A DNA stretch of 64,000 nucleotides from Caldalkalibacillus mannanilyticus JCM 10596 (GCF_000615945.1 NZ_BAMO01000018.1:1-64000), one strand, 5' to 3'; shown: positions 30,304-40,346, counted from the first letter of the stretch. Numbers and translations are program-made. Notes: generated by a model not told the origin, from the letters alone.

Positions 30304-33225
30304 ATGATGAACCTGAATCCAAATCCCTCCATATTGCTGCTTGTTGCCCTTATTACTGGACTCTTTATTATGGCATTCTATCATTTTTGTTTATTTCTCT
30401 TTCGTCGAACAGATCATTCGAATCTTTTTTTTAGTATCTTATGTCTACTCATAGGACTTATCAGCTTATTTACTCATGAAAATAAAGGAACAGTAACAGC
30501 TTCAGGGATCTATATAGAAACATGGTTTACTAGCCAGCTCGGATTTCTTATTCATTATAGCTATATTAATCTTCTCATTTTTTTGTGTTTATACTGTTAC
30601 TTGCTTTTTATGTATTCGCTATTCCCAGAAGATGTATCCCGTCAAGGATTAAAGCTCCTTGGCATTCTATTATTAGGTGTTTTTGTCTTCCTATGCTTCT
30701 ATCGCTTAGATCCATTTACCTCGTATTATCATTGGATAGTTGATGATGGACTAATTAGTCTCCTTACCCTTATTATTTCCGCCTATATTATTGTGATCTA
30801 TGTGAAAGTGATTATGCGTAAACGAGACATTGCTCTTTTTGCGATGAGCGGCTTTGCTTTTTTACTCATTGTTACGATTCATGATATTGTCCTTACTTTT
30901 GGTTTGAGCCCTTTCAGAAGTATGTTAGTTTATGGGATGTTTGCTTGTACCATGATTCAGTCTTTAGCCATTTCGTATAGGTTTTCTCGAGCCTTTCAGA
31001 AGGTTGAAGATTTGTCCGTTCGTCTGTTATCTTTAGACAAGCTAAAGGATGAGTTTTTAGCCAATACCTCTCATGAATTAAGAACGCCTTTGCATGGTAT
31101 TATTGGCATGTCTGAATCGTTAATGGATGGAGCCGCAGGAAAGCTGCCGGACAAAGCTGTAAACCAGCTTCAAATGGTCGTAAATAGTGGAAAGAGACTG
31201 GAGAATTTAATCGATGATATTCTCGATTTCTCTAAACTAAAGAATCAAGATATTGTCCTTAGAGAGCAAATGGTGGATATTAAGCAGCTGACATCTGTGA
31301 TTATGACCATCTCGAAAACGTTACTTGCTGAAAAACAACTGACGTTAGTGAATCAGATTCCTGACCATCTAGCCTTAGTTAAGGGAGATGAAAATAGGAT
31401 TCAACAAATCATGTATAATTTAATAGGAAATTCAATCAAGTATACAGAAAAGGGAACCATTCGCGTCACAGCTTTAGAGCAGGGAGAGTACGTTCAACTG
31501 AATGTGTCGGATACTGGGATTGGGATTCCCAAGGAAAAATTTCACTCTATTTTTCGTTCTTTTGAACAAGTAGATGCCTCCACTTCTAGAGAGTATGGAG
31601 GGGCTGGTTTAGGTCTGAGTATTACGAAGCAGTTGATCGAATTGCAAGGTGGTGAGATTTGGTTAGAATCTGAGGAAGGGAAGGGATCCACCTTTTCTTT
31701 TACATTACCACTTGCTGTCCTAACAGATGAAGAAGCAAATCCAGTTCAATATACAGCGCTAGAAACAGCGAATAGATCTATTTCAAGAGGAGAGGAGATA
31801 CCTTCTGCGAAGGGAGAAGGGTATCGTATCCTTGTGGTCGACGATGAAGAGGTTAATCGTCAAATTTTGATCAATCATTTGACCAATGAACATTACACTG
31901 TTGTCACAGCAGAGAACGGAATACAAGCACTCAGCATCATTGAAGAACAGCCTGATTTTGATCTAGTCTTGATGGATGTTATGATGCCGAAGATGCAGGG
32001 CTATGAATTATGCAGGAGATTAAGAAAAGCGTATACCTTATATGAACTTCCTATATTATTGTTAACCGCCAAACAATTCCCTCAAGATATTGGAACCGGT
32101 TTTCAATCGGGAGCCAATGATTACGTAAGCAAGCCCTTTGACAAGGTAGAACTTCTTGCCCGGACCAGAACATTAATTTCTCTCAAGCATGCTGTACAAT
32201 CAGCCATTCAACATGCGCAGCATCTTGAGTCAGAGATTCAACAACGAAAGATAGCAGAAAAAATTCAAAAGGTTGGAAGTACTCTTAGTGCTACCTTAGA
32301 TATTCCAAAGATTATTGAGCTGCTTGTGAGCGGACTAACAGATTCTATTGCCTTTGATCATGCCTATGTTTTTTTGCAGCAGAAATCAAAATTACCTCTT
32401 TCCTCCTTCTACAAGGAACTTCCACTAGGGGATGGGAAGGTTGCCCAGAAGATGATAGAGATTATTCAAATTCATGAGAATAAACCAATAAATCAGAGGG
32501 TGTTGGCTGAGTATGGGCTGTTAGATTCGTATGCTTTCCTCCATAGGGTGAGAGGCATTCTTGTAGTTCCCTTCGTTTTCCAGGAACGATTGATTGGGTT
32601 TATCCTTCTGTCGAATCAAAGGGCTAGCTATACAGATAAAGAAATAAACATTGTTCATGCTTTTGCTACTCAGACAGGGATTGCTCTACAAAATGCCTAT
32701 TTGTTTGAGGAAATCAAGAATTTAGCAACCAAAGATGGCTTAACTGGTTTGTTGAATCGACGTTATTTCTACGAAGAAGCTAACAAAATATTTGATCAAT
32801 ATAAAGAAACGAAGAAACAGGTTTTTGCTATGATGTTAGATATCGATAAATTTAAAGCGGTTAATGATACGTATGGACATCTTATAGGGGATCAAGTTCT
32901 TTGCGCTGTTGCCGAGGTCATGACAGAAGTCATGTCAGGTACTGGTTTGATTGCTAGATACGGAGGAGAGGAGTTTGTCATTCTGATTGATTCACTTTCT
33001 GAACAAGAGCTGAGAAATCGTGCGGAGGAGCTTCGCTTGAGCATAGAGCAGCTTACGATTACTTCAGAGCTTGGGCAAGATGTTCGTTGTACGATCAGTA
33101 TTGGTATTTCTTCTAACCAAGGCATTGCCAGCCTGCACCAGCTCCTAGATAGAGCAGATCAAATGCTGTATGAAGCAAAAAGCAGGGGGAGAAATCGAGT
33201 CGTGTATGATCGTGAATCCTCATAA
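30304..33225 (+). CDS. 7TM hybrid histidine kinase with receiver, GAF and diguanylate cyclase domains
   Basis: A 973-residue signalling protein. Seven membrane helices (about residues 10-227) resemble 7TM-DISM sensors but lack an obvious extracellular domain. HisKA has His257 in NTSHELRTPLHG and HATPase has NLIGNSIKYT, DTGIGIP and GAGLGLSITK. The receiver (about 508-630) has Asp558 in LMDVMMPKMQG. A GAF domain follows (about 660-800), then GGDEF (about 815-970) with the active site ARYGGEEF at 885-892. The inhibitory RxxD site upstream of GGEEF is absent, so feedback inhibition by c-di-GMP is unlikely. It probably couples a membrane signal to c-di-GMP synthesis. Start is the first of two tandem ATG codons. 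Confidence 0.92.
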   Translation: MMNLNPNPSILLLVALITGLFIMAFYHFCLFLFRRTDHSNLFFSILCLLIGLISLFTHENKGTVTASGIYIETWFTSQLGFLIHYSYINLLIFLCLYCYLLFMYSLFPEDVSRQGLKLLGILLLGVFVFLCFYRLDPFTSYYHWIVDDGLISLLTLIISAYIIVIYVKVIMRKRDIALFAMSGFAFLLIVTIHDIVLTFGLSPFRSMLVYGMFACTMIQSLAISYRFSRAFQKVEDLSVRLLSLDKLKDEFLANTSHELRTPLHGIIGMSESLMDGAAGKLPDKAVNQLQMVVNSGKRLENLIDDILDFSKLKNQDIVLREQMVDIKQLTSVIMTISKTLLAEKQLTLVNQIPDHLALVKGDENRIQQIMYNLIGNSIKYTEKGTIRVTALEQGEYVQLNVSDTGIGIPKEKFHSIFRSFEQVDASTSREYGGAGLGLSITKQLIELQGGEIWLESEEGKGSTFSFTLPLAVLTDEEANPVQYTALETANRSISRGEEIPSAKGEGYRILVVDDEEVNRQILINHLTNEHYTVVTAENGIQALSIIEEQPDFDLVLMDVMMPKMQGYELCRRLRKAYTLYELPILLLTAKQFPQDIGTGFQSGANDYVSKPFDKVELLARTRTLISLKHAVQSAIQHAQHLESEIQQRKIAEKIQKVGSTLSATLDIPKIIELLVSGLTDSIAFDHAYVFLQQKSKLPLSSFYKELPLGDGKVAQKMIEIIQIHENKPINQRVLAEYGLLDSYAFLHRVRGILVVPFVFQERLIGFILLSNQRASYTDKEINIVHAFATQTGIALQNAYLFEEIKNLATKDGLTGLLNRRYFYEEANKIFDQYKETKKQVFAMMLDIDKFKAVNDTYGHLIGDQVLCAVAEVMTEVMSGTGLIARYGGEEFVILIDSLSEQELRNRAEELRLSIEQLTITSELGQDVRCTISIGISSNQGIASLHQLLDRADQMLYEAKSRGRNRVVYDRESS

Positions 33226-33271
33226 CAAAAGCTCCTCTCACATCAGAACTTCTTGTGAGGGGAGCTTTTGT
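33225..33271. terminator. Bidirectional terminator between convergent signalling genes
   Basis: ACAAAAGCTCCTCTCACA (33225-33242) pairs with TGTGAGGGGAGCTTTTGT (33254-33271) with a single G-U pair. A and T runs on both sides allow function in either direction. Confidence 0.88.
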
Positions 33272-33280
33272 ATTAGGGAG

Positions 33281-34417
33281 CTATATCGTGATACGAACGC
33301 GAACTAAACAGACATCATCATTTACAGCTGCTATTTCTCGCCGTCTTGCTAACAAGTGGGCGAAGAAGGGGGTATTATCTAGGTGCTGAATTTCTAAAAT
33401 CGCTTCTTCCAAATCAGCGATACCTGCTTTAATCGATTGCTTAGGTACTTCAACTAGTCCATCTGTATATAAAAAAAGCTGGACTGAATCAGTGAAATGG
33501 AGAATCTCCTTTTGGACTTCAATACCGTGCCGAGCTCCGACAGGGATTGTTGTTCTAGACAAGTGGGATACTTGTGAGTCTGGATGAAAGACGAGGGCAG
33601 GAGGATGCCCTGCATTCACATACTCAATGGTTTTCTCATTCGTATCAATAATCAAGTATAGGGCAGTTAAATAGGCCCTTCCTTTCGTAGTTTGATACAG
33701 ACGAAAAATATGATTATTCATTTCAGCAATGACCTCTCTAGGGTCCAAGCCTTTTTTGATCATGCCATCTAAGAGTGAACGTAGCGACATACTAATTAAA
33801 GCGGAAGAGATCCCATGTCCGGCAACATCCATGATAAAAATTCCATATTTGTTGGCGTCAATCTGACCGCAATAATACATATCGCCAGATAAACCTGCTG
33901 AGGGTTCATAGAAAGCATCAATATCAATTTGCTCATTTTTGATAGGAGGGGTTAATACACTTGTTTGAATCGATTTAGCCAAATCAATTTCGTGTAATAA
34001 TCTTTGTTCTCTTTCTTTTTGTTGATTGATCAAATATTTCAAATTTAATGTAAGATAGATTCGCGCTAGGAGTTCCTCCTTTTTAAAAGGGCGTGTGACA
34101 TAATCAAGCGCACCAGCATTAAAGGCATACTCTATATCATCATCCTTAGCCGTGATCATAATAACAGGAACATCCATATATTTTTCATTTTTTTTGAGTC
34201 GTTCACATGCCTCAATTCCGCTCATTTCAGGCATAATATTATCCATTAGAATGAGGTCAATAGGAATTGTACGTTCCTTACTATGGCTGGATTCAAGTAA
34301 CTGAAAAACCTCGATGGCTGAAGATAATACTGTAAGATTTTCATACCCTTCAGCTTTCAAGATTTTCTCCATAACCACTCGGTTAAAAACGGAATCGTCT
34401 ACGATCAGAATATTCAT
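33281..34417 (-). CDS. Response regulator with PP2C (RsbU/SpoIIE-type) phosphatase domain
   Basis: Cytoplasmic regulator of about 378 residues. The receiver domain comes first (NILIVDDSVFNR; phospho-acceptor Asp in LILMDNIMPEMSG; Lys in TRPFKKEE). A helical linker leads to a SpoIIE/RsbU phosphatase domain with metal-binding motifs SGDMYYCG, IFIMDVAGHGISSALISM, LYTDGLVE and DDVCLVRV. Such proteins dephosphorylate a STAS antagonist in partner-switching pathways. Start 34417 is set by the receiver N-terminus; the frame extends upstream to a TTG at 34525 and an ATG at 34462, and none of the three has a strong ribosome site. It is divergent from the HATPase-FapA-STAS genes, whose STAS product is the likely substrate (inference). 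Confidence 0.9.
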   Translation of the reverse strand: MNILIVDDSVFNRVVMEKILKAEGYENLTVLSSAIEVFQLLESSHSKERTIPIDLILMDNIMPEMSGIEACERLKKNEKYMDVPVIMITAKDDDIEYAFNAGALDYVTRPFKKEELLARIYLTLNLKYLINQQKEREQRLLHEIDLAKSIQTSVLTPPIKNEQIDIDAFYEPSAGLSGDMYYCGQIDANKYGIFIMDVAGHGISSALISMSLRSLLDGMIKKGLDPREVIAEMNNHIFRLYQTTKGRAYLTALYLIIDTNEKTIEYVNAGHPPALVFHPDSQVSHLSRTTIPVGARHGIEVQKEILHFTDSVQLFLYTDGLVEVPKQSIKAGIADLEEAILEIQHLDNTPFFAHLLARRREIAAVNDDVCLVRVRITI

Positions 34418-34717
34418 TTTTTTGATATGTCGGCAATTGTGTTTGAATCTGATGTCTCTCATAGAACGGCACCAAGCTTTCAAATTGACATAATTGTATG
34501 TAAATTTTACACAATCTAATCTCAAATAACAAGAGGATTATTTATTATCCTAATATTGGAATAAACATATGAGAATTGAACTAGTTTAAGTAATAGAATA
34601 GTATAAATTTTTTGTCTTTTGTTATATAATAATCTTAACTAGCCATAATTAGTCATGGGAATTTGAATGTTAAAAGATCATAGATATGAAAACGTCACCG
34701 AAAGATGAGGGAGAGCC

Positions 34718-35950
34718 ATGGAATTTTGCATAGAATGCCCGAATAATCCAAGTTGTGAAAAATGTCTATGTTTAATTGAGGGAGGGTTACTTCGAAAAAA
34801 AGTATATCCTCCAAAAAATGTTACCTTATTTGATAAAGCAAATGGTACCCGTTATTTAGGTAGACTTATTGCCATTAGTCGGTTAGGAATGATCGTGGAA
34901 ACATCAGCCCCCATTCAGCCTTATTCGATCGAATTGGACGAAAACACTACGATTATGATTTCCCCTATACACAAGAAAAATGTAAGCGGTTTAATCGGTT
35001 TTGATATCATCAAGGTTCAACGTGGAACGGAAAATACCGATAAATTATCTAAGGAAGAATATGAGTTATTATTCTCTAGTCAGCACGAATTAATCAATAA
35101 ATTAACCGATCATCTCGATGATAAAGTGAAAGACTCAGTAAAAGAGATGCTGCAGACACAGTTTATAAAATCAGAGTTATTAGACAGACTGATCGTGGGA
35201 TCTGCCTTTAAATACGAAAAAGGTCGGATTCGATTATTGAGTGGAGAAAAAGATCCGCTTATTCAAGAAGAGGATTTACGCCATTTAATGAGTGAAGCCT
35301 TCAAAAAAAATGCCCCCTCTCGAGAAGTAGTAGTCAGTCCAGATGAACAAAAATACTTAGATATACACGCCATTCCATTGTCCTTTAATACAGGCGGCTT
35401 CTTAACCCTAGATATTTCAGACATTGTGGCAAAAGAAAAGGCGCTAAGGCAGGAACAATGGGAGAGCTACAGGGATGTCATCTTTTCTCTTACCCAGAGC
35501 AAAATAGAATTAGTACAAAATGAAGAAGTTGCTCACATCCTTCAGTATTATAAGAAGGATTCAGAAATGACTATTGAAGGTGCTGATAGGCTTGGGGAAA
35601 TAAGAAAATGGATGAAAGAAAAAGTGGAATTGTGCGGGATCACCTCCAGTTTTAAAATCGTTTTAGCAGTGACTGAAGCGGCTACCAATGCCATTAAACA
35701 TGCCAAGGATAGCAAGGTGGAATATTGGACCAATGGAAATGAAGTGTTAGTCCTAATCAGAGATCAGGGGCAGGGGATTCAGACCAAAATCCTTCCCAAG
35801 GCAACCCTTATTAAAGGATTTTCGACCAAAAGCTCATTAGGTCAAGGATTTCACATCATGACACAATATAGTGACAAGCTCTATATCAAAAGTGACCGAG
35901 CAGGAACTATTGTAGGGATGGTCTTCAATCAGCAAAACCGTGCCATGTGA
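34718..35950 (+). CDS. Anti-sigma-type HATPase with Cys-cluster and PilZ-like N-terminus
   Basis: 410-residue protein with an unusual layout. Residues 4-18 form a cysteine cluster (CIECPNNPSCEKCLC). Residues about 25-105 look like a degenerate PilZ barrel (LRKKVYPP, then GRLIAISRLGMIVET in the place of the D/N-x-S-x-x-G motif). A helical, possibly PAS-like middle follows. The C-terminus (about 280-405) is an RsbW/SpoIIAB-type HATPase: EAATNAIKHAK (N box), RDQGQGI (G1) and TKSSLGQGFHIM (G2). It lacks a transmembrane segment. Expected to be a Ser kinase or anti-sigma-like switch for the STAS protein two genes on. Start follows GAGGGAGAG. No known named homolog; the PilZ assignment is tentative. 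Confidence 0.75.
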   Translation: MEFCIECPNNPSCEKCLCLIEGGLLRKKVYPPKNVTLFDKANGTRYLGRLIAISRLGMIVETSAPIQPYSIELDENTTIMISPIHKKNVSGLIGFDIIKVQRGTENTDKLSKEEYELLFSSQHELINKLTDHLDDKVKDSVKEMLQTQFIKSELLDRLIVGSAFKYEKGRIRLLSGEKDPLIQEEDLRHLMSEAFKKNAPSREVVVSPDEQKYLDIHAIPLSFNTGGFLTLDISDIVAKEKALRQEQWESYRDVIFSLTQSKIELVQNEEVAHILQYYKKDSEMTIEGADRLGEIRKWMKEKVELCGITSSFKIVLAVTEAATNAIKHAKDSKVEYWTNGNEVLVLIRDQGQGIQTKILPKATLIKGFSTKSSLGQGFHIMTQYSDKLYIKSDRAGTIVGMVFNQQNRAM

Positions 35951-35965
35951 TAGGGAGGTGAGATA

Positions 35966-37882
35966 ATGGAACATATATCTACAGGGAAAACCATTGAACA
36001 GGCTGTAGAGAATGGATTTAAGGCAACAAAGTGGGACAAGAGTGAGGTGACAATTGAGGTAATTGATACAGGAAAATCTGGCTTTTTCAACAAAAGCCCA
36101 GCGATTGTTAAACTTAAAAAAGGGACTGTTGCAGAGCATAAGGAGCAAGAAGAAAAAACAGAGCAGGAAGAAGTAAAAGAGAAAATAGACCTAGAATCTG
36201 CGCTCCTAGAGGTCATTAGTGACTTATCACCTGAAGATCTACTTGATCCCAATCTGCTAAGAGAAAAAGAGCAAGAACCTATGGAGCTATCTGATGTTCA
36301 AACCGCTTTATATAAGCATATTGAAAATTTTATTGAAGTTCAGGTTTCGGACAATCTGTTGGAGGCAAGGATCTATTTTCAAGACGATCAAGTGAATGAA
36401 TTTCTGGATAAGAAGGAGCGTACATTACCCTTCACAGCTAGGCAGGTTGTTTCGTTTTTACATTCACACAAAATATTTTATGGAATCAAAGAAAAAGAGA
36501 TTGAAAAATGGTTGAATAAAGAAATCGATATTCGAAAGCAGCATGTGGTGGCAAGAGGGACTGAACCAGAAAATGGGAAACCTACTCAAATCCAAAAGTT
36601 GTATGAGGATGAGCAAAAGCAAAAGGAAGCAGTAGCAGGGGAAGGCGAGGAAAGAATTAATTGGTTTGGCTTAAGGGAGATTGCCAGTGTTAACAGTGGG
36701 CAAAAAATATTACGTATTCACCCTCCCACCCCAGGCAAGGTAGGAAGAGATGTACATGGTAATCCAATTAAAGCAAAAGATGGTGTCAAGGTTGAAGTGA
36801 AATTAGGTAGAGGAGTTGAACTAAGCCCAGATGGCAGGTATGTGATTGCGACTATAGATGGCATTCCACACTATCGAGACTTTTCTATTTTAATTAATCC
36901 TCTCTATGTTGTGCGGGGAGATTTAACCATTGCCCAAGGAAGTATTAACTTTAATGGAGATGTTTTAATCACTGGGAGCGTAGCAGAGAATTTAACGGTC
37001 GAAGCAACGGGAAATATTGAAATTCAAGGATCTGTTACCTATGGTCATGTACGGGCAGGAAGAAATGTCACAATCGGAAAGAATATCATCACAAGTACCG
37101 TAGTGGCAGGAGGAAATACTTCTTTTTACCAAATGGTCAATGAAAATGTGAAGAGCATCATAAGCAAGTTGACATTGATTATTCGAGCCTATGAGCAACT
37201 GAAAAAATCGGCGGCATTTGGCACGGAGGACTTGGCGAATCGAGGTATTGGCAAGCTGATTAAGCTCCTGAATGAAACAAGACTGAAGGGATTTGAGAAC
37301 GAAATTAAACACTTCCACTTCGAGTATCTTCAGGGAACCGACAAGACGGAATCACTTGACTCATGGGTCAGGCTGTTAGTTCAAAAATTAACAGGCTTCG
37401 GTCCTTTACAAATTCAATCCATCGAGGAAGTCATGCAGCTTTTTGAAGAAGGTCAAAACATAGAAAGTGAACTCCAGGAATACTTAAATAATGCTTCTGA
37501 TGTGTATGCGTATTATATTCATAATTCCAATGTACATGCCAGCGGAAATGTCTTTGTGAAAGGTCTAGGAGTCTATAATTCCTCCCTTACTTCAGGAGAA
37601 AGAATAGAGGTTTTTGGAAAGCATGGGATTGTTCGCGGAGGAACATTGAGGGCGGCCAATCATATCGTAGTCAAAGAGCTAGGTGGTCCTGCCAATGTGA
37701 AGACAGAAGCCTTTGTTCGTTTAGAGGAGGGAGAAATCAAGGTCGATAAAATCTATGCAGAGGTAGTGATAGGGATTAATAAAGCACGCTATAAAGTTTT
37801 TCAAGAAGGACGAGCGGCTACCTTCCATTATAATAAAGAAAATCAAAATATAGAGGCAATTATTCTAAAGGCAGAGGTGTAA
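35966..37882 (+). CDS. FapA family protein (DUF342) with Jag-N-like N-terminus
   Basis: 638-residue protein. Residues 1-52 resemble the Jag-N/SpoIIIJ-associated domain (STGKTIEQAVENGFKAT, KSGFFNKSPAIVKLKKG). The central and C-terminal parts are FapA/DUF342: HPPTPGKVGRDVHGNPIKAK, then a right-handed beta-helix (DVLITGSVAENLTVEATGNI, GSVTYGHVRAGRNVTIG) interrupted by a coiled-coil insert (about 395-520) and a return to the helix. B. subtilis YlxA/FapA-like proteins have been linked to flagellar assembly and envelope functions, but the role is poorly understood. It begins 15 bases after the HATPase gene and ends four bases before the STAS gene, so all three are one operon. Confidence 0.85.
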   Translation: MEHISTGKTIEQAVENGFKATKWDKSEVTIEVIDTGKSGFFNKSPAIVKLKKGTVAEHKEQEEKTEQEEVKEKIDLESALLEVISDLSPEDLLDPNLLREKEQEPMELSDVQTALYKHIENFIEVQVSDNLLEARIYFQDDQVNEFLDKKERTLPFTARQVVSFLHSHKIFYGIKEKEIEKWLNKEIDIRKQHVVARGTEPENGKPTQIQKLYEDEQKQKEAVAGEGEERINWFGLREIASVNSGQKILRIHPPTPGKVGRDVHGNPIKAKDGVKVEVKLGRGVELSPDGRYVIATIDGIPHYRDFSILINPLYVVRGDLTIAQGSINFNGDVLITGSVAENLTVEATGNIEIQGSVTYGHVRAGRNVTIGKNIITSTVVAGGNTSFYQMVNENVKSIISKLTLIIRAYEQLKKSAAFGTEDLANRGIGKLIKLLNETRLKGFENEIKHFHFEYLQGTDKTESLDSWVRLLVQKLTGFGPLQIQSIEEVMQLFEEGQNIESELQEYLNNASDVYAYYIHNSNVHASGNVFVKGLGVYNSSLTSGERIEVFGKHGIVRGGTLRAANHIVVKELGGPANVKTEAFVRLEEGEIKVDKIYAEVVIGINKARYKVFQEGRAATFHYNKENQNIEAIILKAEV

Positions 37883-37886
37883 CAGG

Positions 37887-38257
37887 ATGAATATTACAAT
37901 AAAAAATGTTAAAGGAGTTCAAGTTGTACAGCTAAAGGGAGAAATCGATATGGGAAGTGTGGACCTCTTAAATGAGGCGTAGAGAAGCTCCTAGCCGAAA
38001 CTATCTCACAGGGAATTATTTTTGATATGAACGAATTAATATTTGTGGATTCTACAGGAGTAGGGGCATTGCTCAACATATGTAATCAGTTAAGTGCTTT
38101 AAGCACTCCGTTTTACTTTGTCAATCTCACGTCAGATGTTTCTGAAGTATTCGATATCCTTGGATTGTCAATGGCGATCGGAGAGGAACATTTCAACTTT
38201 CATTCAACAGAAGAAGCCCTCTCGCATTTAGTGATGCTAAACAATGAAAAGAACTAA
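37887..38257 (+). CDS. STAS-domain anti-sigma factor antagonist (frameshifted)
   Basis: Small STAS protein of about 123 residues. The N-terminal part (NITIKNVKGVQVVQLKGEID) is in one frame and the rest in another. A one-base loss at about 37979 explains this and restores LLNEAVEKLLAETISQG. The phosphorylatable Ser lies in FVDSTGVGAL, as in SpoIIAA and RsbV. Third gene of the operon, four bases after fapA; ribosome site ACAGGATG is modest. It should be phosphorylated by the upstream HATPase and dephosphorylated by the divergent PP2C protein (inference from partner-switching systems). Confidence 0.85.
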
Positions 38258-38282
38258 AACATAGAAGCACTTTAATCCTCTT

Positions 38283-38308
38283 AAGCCCTTATTTTAGGGC
38301 TTTTTTTT
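38283..38308 (+). terminator. Rho-independent terminator after the STAS gene
   Basis: AAGCCCT (38283-38289) pairs with AGGGCTT (38296-38302), followed by eight T residues in all. Confidence 0.85.
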
Positions 38309-38424
38309 ACTGAATAAGACCAAGCCAAGGAGAGATCATTCAACAAATATATAAGATAAAGAAAACAAGAGATATCAAGAGAAATTAGAAGAAAAGTACG
38401 GATGATTTTCGCTTTCAGGGGACT

Positions 38425-38452
38425 TTGGATTCAGACCAAACTATGCTATCAT
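38425..38452 (+). promoter_or_regulatory. Predicted promoter for the SulP transporter
   Basis: TTGGAT (38425-38430), 16-base spacer, TATCAT (38447-38452); the proposed TTG start of the transporter is 58 bases downstream. Confidence 0.45.
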
Positions 38453-38510
38453 AGCTTCTATTGGCTTGTTCGGTTTTTTGTCACAAATGAATAAAGGGAG
38501 AGGTGCAACA

Positions 38511-39983
38511 TTGGATTTACAGAAATGGAAACATGAATGGTTTGGCAATGTGAGAGGAGATGTTTTGGCTGGGATTGTTGTGGCACTAGCATTAATTCCA
38601 GAGGCACTAGCCTTCTCTATTATTGCTGGAGTGGACCCTATGGTAGGGTTGTACGCTTCTTTTTGTATTGCTGTCGTTATCGCTTTTATTGGAGGTAGAC
38701 CGGGTATGATTTCTGCCGCCACTGGAGCTATGGCTCTCGTGATGGTGACTTTAGTCAAAGAGCATGGTTTGCAGTACTTATTGGCGGCAACTGTACTGAC
38801 TGGTATTATTCAAGTGATATTTGGTTATTTAAAGGTTGCCCGTTACATGAAATTTATTCCTAGAGCTGTTATGGTAGGGTTTGTGAATGCCTTAGCCATT
38901 CTCATCTTTATGGCTCAGTTGGAACAGTTTGTAGGCGCTACATGGGTGATGTATGCATTGGTTGTGGCAACATTATTTATTATCTATGTTTTCCCAAGAT
39001 TGACTAGAGCCGTACCTTCTCCACTAGTAGCGATTATTGTGATTACAGCTATCGTGATTTTTTCAGGGATTAATGTGAGTACAGTAGGCGGTATGGGGAC
39101 TCTTACTCAGGCTTTACCTGTATTCCTTATTCCGTCGATTCCATTAAGTATGGAAACCCTGTTGATTATCTTACCTTACTCGTTAGCTTTAGCGGTTGTA
39201 GGTATCCTAGAATCCCTATTAACGGCAACGATTGTGGATGATATGACAGATACCGAAAGTGATAAAAACCAAGAAGTAAAAGCACAAGGTGTTGCTAATT
39301 TTATTACTGGCTTCTTTGGAGGAATGGCTGGCTGTGCCATGATTGGACAATCTGTCATTAATGTCAAGTCAGGCGGGCGAGGAAGACTCTCTTCATTTGT
39401 AGCGGGCGCTTTTCTCATGTTTTTGATCCTAGTCTTAGGTAAGCTTGTTGTTCAGATACCTATGGCTGCTTTAGTAGGGGTAATGATCATGGTATCAATA
39501 GGAACCTTTGATTGGGGTTCTTTGAAGGCTTTGCGTATTGCTCCCATCACAGACTCGATGGTTATGATTGTAACTGTCTTAACGGTAGTTCTGACACATA
39601 ATCTGGCGATTGGTGTTTTTGCTGGAGTTATGTTAAGTGCGATTTTCTTTGCAGCCAAAATTTCGAAGGTGTATGTAAGCAGTGAATACGGTAAAGAGAA
39701 AACGCAACGAATATATAAGGTCAGAGGACAAATTTTCTTTGCTTCCGTTACAGATCTAATCAACCTATTTGATTACAAGGAGAATGTAGAGCACGTTCAT
39801 ATTGACTTTTCAGCGGCTCATATTTGGGATGATTCAGCAGTAGCTGCCATTGATAAAATCGTCTTTAAATATCGAGAAAATGGAGTTCAGGTACATCTTG
39901 TCGGTTTTAATGAAGCGAGTCAAACCCTTGTCGATCAGCTGGCGATTCATCATAGATCAGGAGCTAAAGTGTCTGGTCATTAA
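38511..39983 (+). CDS. SulP-family anion transporter with C-terminal STAS domain
   Basis: Membrane transporter of the SLC26/SulP family for sulfate, bicarbonate or other anions, about 490 residues. About 12 helices (residues about 15-400) include [20 protein letters not shown] and GLYASF at the N-terminus and [20 protein letters not shown] in the transport core. The C-terminal STAS domain (about 415-490) contains [20 protein letters not shown]. The start is a TTG at 38511, behind a GGGAGAGGTG ribosome site with five-base spacing; ATG codons at 38466 and 38487 have none. The substrate is not clear. It stands alone behind its own promoter. Confidence 0.9.
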   Translation: MDLQKWKHEWFGNVRGDVLAGIVVALALIPEALAFSIIAGVDPMVGLYASFCIAVVIAFIGGRPGMISAATGAMALVMVTLVKEHGLQYLLAATVLTGIIQVIFGYLKVARYMKFIPRAVMVGFVNALAILIFMAQLEQFVGATWVMYALVVATLFIIYVFPRLTRAVPSPLVAIIVITAIVIFSGINVSTVGGMGTLTQALPVFLIPSIPLSMETLLIILPYSLALAVVGILESLLTATIVDDMTDTESDKNQEVKAQGVANFITGFFGGMAGCAMIGQSVINVKSGGRGRLSSFVAGAFLMFLILVLGKLVVQIPMAALVGVMIMVSIGTFDWGSLKALRIAPITDSMVMIVTVLTVVLTHNLAIGVFAGVMLSAIFFAAKISKVYVSSEYGKEKTQRIYKVRGQIFFASVTDLINLFDYKENVEHVHIDFSAAHIWDDSAVAAIDKIVFKYRENGVQVHLVGFNEASQTLVDQLAIHHRSGAKVSGH

Positions 39984-40099
39984 TCTAGTTTTGAAAAACG
40001 ACATTAGGTGTGCTAAAATTAAATTAACAAAAAGAAAATGCTTTCATTTTTATGTCCAGTTTACTTCAATCTAAATAGCTGATATAGGAGGTTGTTTCA

Positions 40100-40332
40100 A
40101 TGATATTTGAATCCACTTATAGACGTAAAGCTTTAGATAAATGGGAAAGTGAACAAACTGAACTAAAAGAAGAACTGAAAGCAGGCTTTGAACAGAGTAA
40201 AAAAGTAACAAAAAATCCCTTAACCCTTGCCATCACTGCTTTTTTAGCTTGGTTTTTTCAGCAGTAGGCAATGATTTAGTGCATCACCATGTGGAGCGGA
40301 GATTATTAATAATGAATATCAAGTATAAATAA
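40100..40332 (+). CDS. Small membrane-anchored protein (possibly frameshifted)
   Basis: ATG 40100 follows TAGGAGGTTG. The literal frame gives 55 residues (charged N-terminal half, hydrophobic end LAITAFLAWFFQQ, stop at 40267). If the six-T run at about 40252-40257 has lost one T, the frame continues SAVGNDLVHHHVERRLLI to 40332, giving 77 residues, and the adjacent terminator then follows directly. I think the longer version is more likely because the window has many such losses. No family is recognised; the protein would be a helical charged domain followed by one membrane helix. Confidence 0.5.
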
Positions 40333-40346
40333 CAAATAGATAAGAG

